DNA of 64,000 nt from Takifugu bimaculatus (taxonomy: Eukaryota > Chordata > Actinopteri > Tetraodontiformes > Tetraodontidae). The notes under the pieces were generated by a model. The model was not told the DNA's origin and searched no databases. It was given only the letters and a program-made list of their open reading frames with translations. Below, in pieces: positions 49,700-62,500 of this stretch. The stretch covers positions 13,087,887-13,151,886 of the forward strand of contig CP034976.1 in assembly GCA_004026145.2 (NCBI GenBank), read 5' to 3'. Each line of letters begins with the position of its first letter. The first letter of the stretch is position 1. Position numbers and translations under genes: made by a program.

Positions 49700-49950
49700 G
49701 TTTTAGGGTGACCGGAAGTGACGTCACCACACTCTTCTTTTGTCTGACGGCCTCTTCCGGAGGAAGTGGAAGCTCTTCGTGGCAGCTGCTTCACCGGGGG
49801 GAAAAACTAAAAAAAAAAAAAAAAAGCAAAAAGGGGGGAGAAACTCAACTGCTTTTCCAAAAAATTGGACCAAACTTTAGGAGACATTGACATTGTCCCG
49901 TCCGACGAGGGTTCCCCGAGTCCAGACGTGGTCGTCTTTGCCGGTAAACG
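49700..49950 (+). promoter_or_regulatory. ZNF384 promoter and noncoding first exon
   Basis: ACCGGAAGTGACGTCACC at about 49711-49728 joins an ETS site to a full CRE palindrome (TGACGTCA). A second ETS pair, TTCCGGAGGAAGTG, is at 49755-49768. A good donor (TTTGCCG|GTAAAC near 49942) could end a noncoding first exon, since the ATG lies 2 bases into the next exon at 50812. Confidence 0.5.
49809..49825. repeat. Poly-A run, with poly-T run 240 bases downstream
   Basis: An A run of about 16 bases here and a T run of over 20 bases at about 50067-50090 form an inverted pair around the ZNF384 first donor. Probably only homopolymer tracts. Confidence 0.7.
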
Positions 49951-50813
49951 TCATTATTCCTCCCGCTATCGGTTGTATTTTTGAGATTTGCATGACTTCG
50001 TTGCCGCCTCCCCGCCCGTCTCCATAGCCGGAAGTTTGTGAAGATGGTCTTTTTTTTTGCTTCAGGTTTTTTTTTTTTTTTTTTTTTTTTTAAATCCTTT
50101 GGGTTTTTTTTCTTTAGTTGCCATATTTTCGAAGCAGGGGGCACTACAGACTGTCTTCATTAACATTAGCCGAGGCTAACTCTACGTAACACCGGGGCTA
50201 ATAACAAGATGCTAACTGCGAAAAATAGGCCTCTATAAAGTATTTTGATTGTTGTAAGTGCTCAGTGATTAATATCCAAATATATGTACACAAATAGTGG
50301 ACTAAACGAAAGCTCTACGTCCAAAACGATCCTCCTAGAATCTGTTTGCTTTTGCCAAGTTCCAAGGAAAAAGATCATTTTGCACTGTATTCATTTTCAT
50401 TTGTAAATAATTCGTGTTACCATATATGTCTTTATAATAACTGTTCATGTGTTTATGCATCACATGGATCATATTTCTGAGCCTCCACTAAATGAATAAT
50501 TCAATATTACCTCATTATTGGTTGTATATAGAATTCCTTCCTATACGTGCTAGCTTCCTTGTTAGTGCGCTTTTAAAATGTGCTAAAACATTTGTGATTA
50601 TTATTATTTTTTACATCCAACCAATCAAAATGATTAATTTGCAACAGATGCTTTTAGATTATATAATATATTTGCAGTTGAAGTTGTTTTCTGGGCTTTA
50701 CTGCTTTGTTTTCTGGCTTTTTCTGCTCCTCCTGTCATTTATTCATGTATTGTAAAGTAATTTTCTCTATAAATTACAGTATCTAACTCATTGTTGTCTG
50801 TGTTAATTCAGAA

Positions 50814-53800
50814 ATGATGGAAGAGTCTCATTTTAATTCATCATATTTTTGGTCTCCAATCCCCACTGTGCCCGGACAGGTAGGTCTGAATGTGGGAATA
50901 TTTTTTTTAGTTTGGAAGAATATGTGTTGTAAAGAAAACCTATTATCCCCAATACCAGATAGAGAATGCCATGTTCCTGAACAAGATGAAAGAGCAGCAG
51001 GACAAGAGTGTTTCCTTCCCCACGTCCTCAGCGTCACACTACCAAACAGCTGTTCTCACCATCCCCACATCTGGGACAAAGACAGATGGAAGTGGACAGG
51101 CCGGAATCGTGACCCCATCTCATAGCACCCAGAACCTGTTGCCTGTTCCATCCACAGGCATAATGACAGCAGGTTAGTCTCTGCACATCAAAAACCTCTA
51201 GATTGCTACCATCCCAGCCTCTTCTGGTTTAGCTCACTTTAAAATTACAACCCCAATTACTCCAAAAGCCACAGATGAGTTGAGCACTCTGTAAAAACAG
51301 TTCACATTTTGGTTCTGTAACATAGTGCAAGTATAAAAGTTGTGTACACGGCTGAAATGTGTCCAATGTGTTCATTTCTTTTGTGCCTGTACTTTGCTGT
51401 TATTTCTTTTCATGTGGTTTGAATCCCGGCACTCTGGAGCGTAGCTGGCCTGGTCATCACCACTCCTCAGGGAACACTCGTCTCTCCCACTTCTTCCCAA
51501 TCATTTGTCTCTGGGCATCCAACTGCAACCACTATGATTGTGTCTGCTCTTCCTTCTCACGGTAAAGGATCTACAATGACGTACACGTGTTTTTCAAATG
51601 GCATCACAGTTACGTTAATGAATTTTCAGATCTATGCAAGCGTTACAATTAATAAGCGCGTTAGGCAAAACTCTCAATTTAATGGTTTGGAAATGCACCT
51701 TCAAATAAAATTAGACCTAAAAAACTGCTAAATACATTTCTGCTTTTTTCTGTTAACCTGCTGTTGTACATTCCCATGTAGACAAAAAAGAAGGAGCTGG
51801 AGCTTCCCACATGGTTGTGATGCCTACACCTTCCAAACGGGGCAGAAAAAAGAAGACAACGTTGTCCATGGTGGGTCCTGGTGGTGGGCCAGGAAGCGAA
51901 ACATTTATATTGGCTCATCTGACACCTGGTGGCCAGGCAAGATTAAAAACCTGGGGAGGAAATTCTAAAATATTTCCCATGCGGGTGGACTAAAGAAAGG
52001 TTTTTTCCACAGGTGACAACACTGCAGCATCATCCCCGAGCCCCATATGACCTTGCAAATGAAGATGAAGAGCACAGTCCCAAAGACAACATCAAGACGT
52101 ACAGGTAAACGTGCCCCTGTGTGTCAGCTCTGAATGTAAATGCACACGTTTGTTCACGTCTACTGCAAATCAGCGTAGAACTATTCATCTTTTCCAGATG
52201 AAATAGGTCCAGCTGGACACACACCTCCTCCTCACATTCACTGCATGTTGTGGCAGAGCTTTTTAATGGCTTGTTGATTCTTTGTCCTGGATTCAATCAT
52301 TGCTTGCTTAATATTTTCTGGCTCTGTACATATAAAAAAAGAAAAGGCAACTTGTCTCCTGCTGGCCTCAGTTTTCAAATGGCATGATCTGTGAGGTGGC
52401 TTCCTTTTGTCTTGCTCTTTGACCTTTTAGCACGTGCCCTTGCCACTTGTCACTGCTGTCTGTGGCAGCGTCTGCTCTTGCGTTGCGTGTTTACACATAG
52501 GTTATCAGGCTTATCTTGGTCTTGTTTAATTTTTTCAATATTTTTTAATGGTGTAGGATTCATTTTCTATTTCTGTCTTACAATTTCTTTGTGTGGATCA
52601 TTGCCCCGCCCCCCCCACCCTTCCAACAACCTCCATCTCCTTGCTTCTCTCTGACCACCATTGTCTCCTGCGGGTCCTTTTCTGTGTGACTCCTTCATCC
52701 CACTTGTTCTTCCGTTCCCATGTCTCTCCGCCTGTAGGTGCCGGATGTGCGCGGCGACCTTCCTCAATAAGTCTGACATGCAGATCCACTCCAAATCGCA
52801 CACAGAGGCCAAACCTCACAAGTGTCCTCACTGTGACAAGTCATTCGCCAACTCCAGCTACCTGGCCCAGCACATCCGTATCCACAGCGGGGCCAAGCCC
52901 TACACCTGCTCCTACTGCCAGAAATCTTTCAGGCAACTCAGTCACTTACAGCAGCACACACGGTACTTCAGACAATACCACCCCGTAATGCAGCCTTGTA
53001 CCACATTCCAGTGTCTGTCGCCCTGCCAAGATCCTTTGGAACCACCGGCTTTTAAAAGTCACTTCTTTCCTCTTCGGGAAGACGTTAGAGGCGCCTGCAC
53101 GCAAATATTTTACTGCCAGATGCTGATTGCATGCATCACCGCTATTCGAAATGCAGAGTGCTGTCTTGTCCTAGATGATCCGAGGAAAGTGTCTCTTTCA
53201 TTTCCTTTTCATTTGTGTGGGCTCCTTACTTGCTTCTCTCAGTACTTTTGCATCTCATTGCCCTGCTTGGCACTTTAAGATATTGTCTGTGTTGTGCCAT
53301 TTTTTTTTATTTATTTTTTTTGCTTTTTCTCCACAAATGCACCTACGTTCCTGCCATGAAAGTTTAAAGTTGGTTTCACATTTTGCTTTAACCCATATGT
53401 CACTTGTTCTGTTCACTTTTCAGTGCCCTTTTGCTTCTTGCTCGGTGGCTCTGTAGCCCTCTGCAGCCATGCTGTTGCTTTTTATCCTGACTGACCAAAT
53501 AGTTATACTCATTAACTGGTCCAAATTGATGCATTCATTGCATTATTGAGCATAATCAAGTCAATTTCATATGCAAAGTGAGGATGTTGGTGTTCTCTGA
53601 AACTGAACTGTGCAATTAAATATCTAAAACTGGACAGATTTTTATACACTTGTCTTTTGACCTAACTTACAATCCTCTCTCTTCTTTTATGCTGCTCGCC
53701 CTGATCAGGAATCACACAGAATCAAAGCCCCATAAGTGTCCTCACTGTACAAAGTCGTTTGCTAACTCGAGCTACCTGGCTCAGCACATCCGCATCCACA

Positions 53801-54880
53801 CCGGTGTGAAACCGTACACCTGCCACTTCTGCCACAAGAGCTTCAGACAGCTCAGTCACCTTCAGCAGCACAGCAGGTCAGTGGCCTTGTGGTTCCATCC
53901 CACTGCACCGTGTTTTTGAGTTTAGTTGACGGCACAATTAACAGAAATGTCCATGTGAGTAAATGGATGGCGCACGTTTGTGATTCTGTTCATAATTCAG
54001 GATTCACACCGGAGATCGGCCATATAAGTGCACCCAACCGGGCTGTGAGAAAGCCTTCACCCAGCTCTCAAATTTACAGGTTTGGACTATGCTTTTTTTT
54101 TTTTTTAATTGGGTACTCTTTACATGTTTATCTGTACCTTTTGTGTGATATTTTTGGTGTTCTGTAAAACATTTCTTTTTACTCTTTTTCCCAGTCCCAC
54201 CGGCGCCAACACAACAAGGATAAACCCTACAAATGCACCTTCTGCAATAAAGGATACATAGATTCAGCGAGCCTAGAAGTGCACATGTCGACGCACACAG
54301 TGAAACACTGCAAAAATCTACTCATGTGGCCTGTGTGACCGTACATATACCTCAGTAAGAGAAACGTCCATTTCTGAAGAGCATTACTACATGAAACGCT
54401 ATGAATCGTCTGTGTGGCATCAGACAACTGGCAACCTCTTAACACCCTGTAGTCATTGTTTCCCCTCTACCTATCCTCCCCTCATCTCAGGAGACGTATC
54501 TGGTGAAACACATGGAGAAACACAACCCGGAGCAGTTGACTGCACCAGCAGTCATGGCAGGACAGGCAGCACAACAGAAACGGAACCAAAGGCAGGGCCC
54601 GGCCGGAGCCCAGAACCAGGTAGAGAACGCAAATGGAGGGTCGAGCCGAACAGCAGGCGCTGGGGACGGAGCAGTGGGCAGGAACCAGCAAGGACAGAGC
54701 CAGAGGAACTACCCTCAGACAGAAACAATCTCTTGTCCGTTCGATCTCCACCAGTACAAAACAGTGTCTGCTGGTGACATCCACTATAAACCAGTAGCAG
54801 TAGAGAACATCACTTCCAGCAAAGACCTCTATCTCACTGTGTCGACGTCCACCATTCAAGTGGAGCACCTCAACTCTTGA
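50814..54880 (+). CDS. znf384: Zinc finger protein 384 (CIZ/NMP4), eight C2H2 fingers; +1 frameshift in the last finger
   Basis: Nuclear C2H2 transcription factor that in mammals binds A-rich DNA. Coding exons: 50814-50879, 50959-51172, 51445-51561, 51782-51936, 52013-52104, 52738-52962, 53709-53876, 54001-54079, 54195-54354, 54491-54880. N-terminus MMEESHFNSSYFW and C-terminus STSTIQVEHL match human ZNF384. A basic RGRKKK stretch is in exon 4. Fingers begin CRMC, CPHC, CSYC, CPHC, CHFC, CTQPGC, CTFC, CGLC. Exon 9 is 160 nt, one more than the phase allows: the A run at 54312-54316 shifts the frame so the plain reading stops early, while the finger CGLCDRTYTS continues in the next frame and joins exon 10. 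Corrected length would be about 554 aa. The exon 4 donor is best read as CAG|GCAAGA. The tail lacks the long Gln/Ala runs of mammals. Confidence 0.93.
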
Positions 54881-56542
54881 AGATGATGGTGAAGAATAAG
54901 TGGAAGAAGGATAATCAAATAATAAAAGCAATACTTTGACACCAGACAGTTGGAATACAAAATACTTTGCGTGAAGATTGATGCAGACCAGACGATGCTT
55001 TGTCACACTGTACAGTAAACTGGAGGCTACGTTTTACCATCTTTTTCTTACCGCTTGATTTGTTTTGCCTGTTTTTATCGGTCCCCACTGAATAGGAGGT
55101 GCACATAAGATTCAGTCCATCACAGTGATGGTTTTCTGAAGGGCATGACAGTCAAAGGGCAGTGCTCTTCATTATTGTTTGATAAACTTGTGCTATTGTC
55201 TGAGCTGCTTTGGCTGCAGCGGCGTACCGGACTGCCTTTGTTGCTAAAATTGGCTATTTAACTTAAAAGGTACATTTTATACTGCCATATACTCCCTTTT
55301 TTATTAGGGTCAGTAAGTTTATGAGATTGTAAAATACCTTCCTAAATTAATATTTTTACTGTAACCCTTTCCTTTTCAGGAAAAAAAGAATATATATAGC
55401 TAAGTATATAAATTTGCAGTATGTCCTCCAGTGTGTAAATTGCAACTTTGTGTTTATAGGACGTGGACGCCCATTTAACTAAACTCTTGTGAGATTTCAA
55501 ACTTTCAGGGAAATTAACATTTCTCACAATACTCTTGTTAAATCTGATTCTATGCTCTAAAATGATCCAGATGTGATTTTCATATATTCAAAAGATGACA
55601 ATGTAATAGACATACTGAAACATTACAACACAATAAATCAAAACATTTGCTTCAAATTTGCATTCTTTAAAAAAAGAATATTCTTCCGTTGTGTGCCCCA
55701 GTGACCTCATAAAAACTGGACTGAAAATCTCATTAAATGTTTTAAATGAATGGATTTTTTTAGCATTACTCGTTATATACAAGCTTCGATGTTAATTTGT
55801 CACTTCCTCACAGTGATGACTTTGTACCTCCAGGTATGTTGAAATGTGTGTTTGGACTGTCCCATTATGCTTTACTGTCTCATGTGTAAATGACTGATTT
55901 GGTTATGTTCATGATTTGTTTTTACATTATAGGAAGGGAAAAAATAAAATCTTTGCACTTAAAGTGGTACAAATTCAACGCTGTTAAATGTTGGATGCGG
56001 TTTGTCTGTTAAGCGCAGGCTACAGTTGTGTCAGCATGAAGACTTTTAGGTTTTAGTCATTTTTATTAGGCTTTTGCAAGGATAGGCCTCAGCAGTCACC
56101 CCTTGTTGTCCAGAGAGCGTGACATAACTAACCAGGTAAACCAAGAGAAAACAAGCTTGACGCAAATGAACAAATTACAAGTCTGCACTGGATATGACGT
56201 CACTGAAATACGTGCAGGAGTCCAGAAACTTCTGTGATCAGAACACGTACTGTAATAATATGCAGGCAATTTCTAGAATAAAGTGATGATAAATGGACTG
56301 AGGAGACTGGAAATGGGTGAAAAGTGCATTTTGAAACATGTAGACAGTTCAAGTGGAGTTTTTTAAAGGGATTTACGGAGAAATGCCCGATGGAACCTGA
56401 AGGGGGCAGTAATGTCCCTACGCGACTGCCAACTGCCGTCAAAACGCAACGAAGAAGAAAAAGAAGTAGAACTTCTGTCAACAAGGTAGCTGTGTGGCGC
56501 ATATTAGCGGAGTGTAGCCAAACAGGACATCTTATTTCCACT
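54881..56542. other. ZNF384 3' UTR and GNL1 upstream region
   Basis: AT-rich 3' UTR up to the poly(A) signal at 55943, then about 600 bases leading to GNL1. No other gene seen. CTGAAGGGGGCAGTAATG near 56398 is a weak CTCF-like site. Confidence 0.5.
55943..55948 (+). terminator. ZNF384 distal poly(A) signal
   Basis: AATAAA about 1.06 kb after the stop codon. A proximal AATAAA-like signal is near 54922. Confidence 0.5.
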
Positions 56543-59500
56543 ATGCCCAGGAAAAAGCCATTTAGTAACAAACAGAAGAAGAAGCAGCTACAGGCCAAAC
56601 GCGAGAGAGGTAATTATCCCGGGCTGTCTGACACTAACGCGCTAGCAGTTAGCATTTAGCCAGCTGTGGACTGCGGTACTGCGTCCATATACCGACGTTT
56701 TTAGGATGGTCTGATTATTTGTCTATAAAAGCATCTCCCGACCTTCACGTATTTAGTGAAAAATTACAAAACACGATGTAAGGTAACAACAGAAAACGTT
56801 TAATTGAAACACTGAGGTTTGCCGCATTCAGGCTTGAAGGAAATTTGCGTTATTAAATGCGGGTGGATCCTCCCGCACATCTTGTGCTGTTGGCTGAACG
56901 ATTCTTTGATAATGTAACGACATTTATATAGAAATCACCTTTAGGAATCGTCAGTATTCACTAACAGACTATAAAAATTGCTCCGAGGTTGTTATAACTT
57001 TGAGTCAAGTTCTTGAAATAATTAAAACTTCCTTTACATGCATGTAAACCACCTTTAACCACAATGACATAATAAGTCCACCTTTTAAATGTCAACTTTA
57101 TTCCAAATACATATCTGAAGAAGTCAAGAATTAAAAATGTCAGTAATCAAAAATACGACGCTAATAAAGAGGATGCTAATATTACAAATGCCTTTTAAAG
57201 GGTGAATTGTGACTTATTACTCGACATTTTTTCGTTTTAAAACGTTGTAAAGTGGTGTTTATCTCATCCTTTTTTCTCAGCGGACCCTGGTTCTGGAGCA
57301 AACAGCCGCACTGGCAGTGTGGAGCGAGGGGGCGAGAGACAGTCCAACCCCACAGAGAGAGAGAGCACTGATATCAGAAGAATAAATCACCAGCCCACCA
57401 ACAGGGATGGCAGACATGATCCAAACAGGTGACTTTCCTTATAATGTTGATGAACTCCGATGGGTGATCACTCTTTTCCCTGATTGGGAATGATACAGCC
57501 AACCTGCACTGGTGTTGGAAACCACAGATAGGATCAGCACCTTAACAAAGGGTGTTTGGTTGTTTTGTCTAATTATTACAAAAACATGAAATTGACCTCA
57601 CTTTTGTCCTATTCTGGGCCCTGTTCACAGTGCACCCCCAAATTTTATTTCTGTCCCATCTGGATTGTATCTGTAGTGGTGAAAGTCCTAAATCTGACTT
57701 TTCCAAGAAGAACCCAGTCTGATCCGACGAGCCTGTTGCATGACTGCAGTGTGACAAACTGCGACTGATATCCTCAAGATGGAGACACTAATAACAACAC
57801 TACTTTCAGCAAAGCTACATTGGTCTGGTAGGACAGAGCCTGGTGTGGTGGCGAAGATCAGAACCACGACTGGAAACCACAAGTAGTCATTACCGTGACA
57901 CCCAAAATGGGATCAGGCTCTCAGGTGCAGGTGCAACACTTGACACACGCTGATTTGGTCACCTGGAAACTGCAGCGTGAGCAGGGCCGTGGTGGTGGGC
58001 AGCTGTTGGGGATTCTTCTGTGGGGTGTTCTTGACATGATGGTTAAAATTAGATTAAAAACAAACAGAATTGTTACTCCCAGTACCTTCCGTTTAACGTT
58101 TCCATCGACATTTGTGTTAATGTATGCATGTCTTGATGCTCGACCTTTCCCCTCACTCTTCAGGTTTCGACTGCACTTTGAGAAGGAGAGTAAAGAGGAT
58201 GTGGAAAAGGGGAAAAAGTCGGCCATGGAGAAGGTGCTGCAGCCCGTCTCTGAGAACGAGCTTGAAATAGGCATCGACAACATCTACCCCCCAGACAAAG
58301 GTTCGTCTGTTGGTTTACTTTACTGCTTTTATGTGATGGTGAGTAGGTTATCAGTTATGGCGCTGCAGCAGGTGGCAGCCTCTCCAAGAATTACCAGCCC
58401 CTTTAAGCTATTTCTAAGACTTTCTAAATCTCTTTCTGTTCTCCTTAAGGAGATAGTGTGCTTTTCAATATATATCACTTGAATATTTGGAACTTCCAAC
58501 CACATCTAGGAGCTACACCACTTGTAAAGCCGGAATATGATGCAGCACACTGGCAGAGCTGCTAAGGAGCTACAGAGGCTGCCAGGCTGGGGCTAGGCTT
58601 AGGCTACGCTAGTGACCTGTGGTGGTCATTGGATGATACAGTCATCATCTGATATATCAGGGATGACAGAGGAGTACAGAAGCGTGGTAAAGGAAGGTTT
58701 TTTGCCAGTGACACAGCAATCTTCTCAATGACCACAAGGAGGTGATAATATGCTTTGGAAGTCCAGACCAAAGCCACGACCAGTTCAAATAGAGAGTTGA
58801 GGTTGAAGCTGTGCTTATCCAGATACCTTGGCTGGTTGTGGTTGAACAATGAGCTGAACTGGACAACTCACAGCAGCCACCTCTATAAAAAGGTCCACTT
58901 GAACAGAGGAATCGTTCAATTGAAAATCTGCAGGAAACTGGATTCTTTTGAAGCAGTCTCTGGTTGCCAGTGTGATCTTGATATCTGTGGTGTGTCTGGG
59001 GCAGCACCACAAAGAGAGACGCTGCCAGAGAGGCTGATCGGAAGGGGTGGTTCTGTCATCAGCATGAAACTGGATCCTCTGGAAAGGACTTACTGCCCGG
59101 TCCAGGATGATGCCAGTCGCCCTCTGCACTCAGCAACCAGAGAAGCTCCTTCAGGGGACACGCTGCTCCTCCTCAAATGTGACACGACCAGACTGAAAAA
59201 CACCGCTGTGCCCCGTGTCTCCAAACTGTTCTCACTCCTCCCTCAGAGGGCGGAGGAGAACCAGAAGGACACAGGAGGATGAGGAGGAGCAGCAGAGTAC
59301 AACAGGACATTGGACAAAAACAACACAAAAGCCAATTGCAATGATAAACTGATCATTTCTGTCACACAGTTGGTGTTGATACATGTATATTGACTGATAC
59401 AGTATTTATACAGTATCCATGTTCCTCTATTTGTTATTTTCTTGAAATATTTTATATTTTCCTTTTATCTGACTCTGATAAGTGCGTTGTGTTACATTAT

Positions 59501-62500
59501 TATTCGTCGTCAGGTCTCAGTTTCCCACAGCGACCACCCTGGAATTATGAGATGAGCCGAGAGAAGCTATTGAGGAAGGAGGAGAGGTCTTTCAGAGACT
59601 ACCTGGATGAGCTGCTCTCCAGAAACCCACCTGGGTCCATCAGCCACTTTGAACACAATCTGGAGGTCGGTGACTTCATTTGTGATCATTTCAATTTCTC
59701 TCATTAACATGAACGCATATCAACATCAAGGAAGTAAGAAAAACCCAACGCATTGGTGCCATTTAAAGTTTTAAAACTCTTTTGTTTTCTCCAACCTGTA
59801 ACTAAAACGTACATCTACTGGTCTACACGTTCTGGAGGTGATCAGTCAGTAATAAACTCTTCTGTATTCCCTGCAGACATGGAGGCAGCTGTGGAGGGTG
59901 TTGGAGATGTCGGATGTTTTCCTGCTCATCGTGGACATCAGGCACCCTGTGAGTGACCTTTAACATACGGCTTTGGGTCCGTCCCTCACAGCCGCTGTCA
60001 GTCTGTACCTGCAGACATCTTCTGGAGACTCCTGGACTCTTTATTGTTCTGGTGTAAAGCCTTTAGTCATTTTTTCATCAGTTGCTTGAATGAAGTTGCT
60101 CAGGGAGGAATTTAAATTGATGGATCAGAGATGGTCGTCAATGTAAACCCAAATGTCCTGAGATTGAGAAAACCCACGGCGCAGAGAAAAGTTAATTATT
60201 TGTGGCTTTATGGTGTGAAACTCTGTATACATAAATATGGTATATTGACTTGAGGGCAAATGTGAACGTTTGCTGTGCTCGGTGCATTTCTGATAAACTA
60301 AACAGTTTTTTTGGGCCTTTTTTTGCCACCGTCAACATCAGGGATGAAGAACTTTAAACGAAGTGCTGTTTGAGGAGACCATCCTTTAAAAAGCTTCTGA
60401 CATGCTTTAATAAATCCATGCGCTAGTCTCAGGATTGCTTTTTCTTGTCAGCATTATTATTCTGTGAAACACTCAGGTGCTGCAGTTCCCTCCATCCCTG
60501 TACCACTACATCACAGAGCAGCTGCACAAGCAGGTGATCCTGGTGTTGAACAAGGTGGATCTGTGTCCTCCTCCATTGGTGGTTGCCTGGAAACACTACA
60601 TGATGTCACATTTCCCTGATCTACAAATGGTGTGTTTCACCTCTCACCCCCGAGAACCCAGCAGTACAGGTGAGGAAAGACATTGAGGACACGCTTATCT
60701 GGGATTTAAAACTAATCTGACCATCTGCTGGTTCTCAGGTCTTCAAAAGAAGCGAATAAGGAGAAAAGCTGGCTGGGGAAAGGCTGGTGGTCCGCTCGAT
60801 ATCATGAAGGCTTGTCAAGAGATCACAGCAGGAAAAGGTGACCCTGCATCCTGAACTCCTCGTCATGGCTACACCAGTGTCTGGGTCATTACCCCACTCT
60901 GCAGTGCAGCACATGTGTTCATTCTGGTCAATACGCCATCTTTGTTCACTCAGTTGACCTATCCAGTTGGGAGCAGAAGATTCAGAAGGATGCAGTTGCT
61001 GAGCAACTAGATGGAGATCAGCTAGATGAAAAGGACTCCTGTGCTGATGGAGCATCAAAGCGATAGCAGCATGGAGATGAACAGCTCATCCCAGGAGCTC
61101 TACAAAGACGGCGTTCTCACGCTTGGGTGCATCGGTACGTAACTCCCTTCGGCCTGATGTTCCACATCTCACTCTTGATGTGTCCATCTGAAATATAAGG
61201 CAGCAGCTTTAGTGAATAGAGTTATTGCTGTATTTCTACCTTCAGGATTCCCAAACGTGGGTAAATCCTCAGTTATAAACAGCCTGGTGGGCAGGAAGGT
61301 GGTGAGTGTATCTCGAACCCCAGGCCACACCAAATATTTCCAGACCTACTACCTCACAAAGACCGTCAAACTGTGCGACTGCCCTGGACTGGTTTTCCCC
61401 TCTTGTGTTGCTAAGCAGTTACAGGTAGAAACCCTCTCTGTTTTCCAGCTGATGCCGCTTTTCCTTTTCTCTCTGCTTCAGATTCGTGTGTTCGGCTTCA
61501 CCGTCTTTTCTCTTTAGATTTTGTCAGGCATCTACCCAGTGTCTCAGCTGCAGGAGCCTTATAGCGCCGTTGGATATCTGTGTGAAAGGGTTCCGTTCCT
61601 CTCGGTGCTCAAGCTCAAACATCCCAGTTTACAGGACGGTGACCAAGACAACCAGCTGACGGAGGGGCTGAGCTGGACGGCCTGGGACGTGTGTGAGGGT
61701 AAGTTGAGTTTCCTCACTGTATCTACTCATGGTATTAATTACACCAAAAACTTTATTAAAATTTAAATTCACTGTTGTCCAACCTCGGAAACACATTTCA
61801 AACAGAATTCCAAACTCTGGCTCTGTGGTAATGAATGAGTGTTACGCCCACATCTCTTCTTTGGGCCACAGTTTTATGTTTTTCTTTAGATTAGTCTCTT
61901 GATCCAATGATCAAAGAATAATGGACGCTCACCATTTTCTCTCTTTGACTCTGGGGCCTCTTGGAATTTTGATAACGTGCTGCTGTTGTCTTCCATCCCG
62001 ATGGCACCAGAGGTGCTTTAAGCTCTGGATATTCCTCTTTGAGCATGTATGTCTACCAGCGATTGTCACCTGTGGGCCCGGGATGACCAGGTGACCATAG
62101 TCAAGCTTGACAGAGCCGTCCAAACCCGCCCCGTGGATTCCTCTTACATCCCAGAGGTTTCTGTTTCCAACCACTCTTAGAGCCTGGGGGCTGGACACAC
62201 CCGTCCATGTGTTGGCCACCGTTGGCATAAGGAGACTGGATCAGGTCTTTCCGACCTCAGGGAGGCCTCCTGCCTCTCCTGTCCCCCCCAAGAGTTGCCT
62301 GGTTCCATCTCAGGCCACCCCCTTCGTTGGGGTGTTGGACAGTGTGACTATGACAGCCATGTAGACGACATCCTGCACCGTCTGGCCTTCTTCCGAGAGG
62401 ACCATTGCTACATTTCCTCATCTCTTGGGTCCTCTGAGCTGATGACCAGTCTGGTAAACAGGTTGTGGGCAGGTTTAGTTGGCTCTGCTACATTGTTAAG

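Noticed and set aside
50814..54880. ZNF384 as a pseudogene because of the frameshift
   Set aside because: All ten exons, eight fingers and splice sites are otherwise intact; one extra A in a homopolymer is more likely an error.
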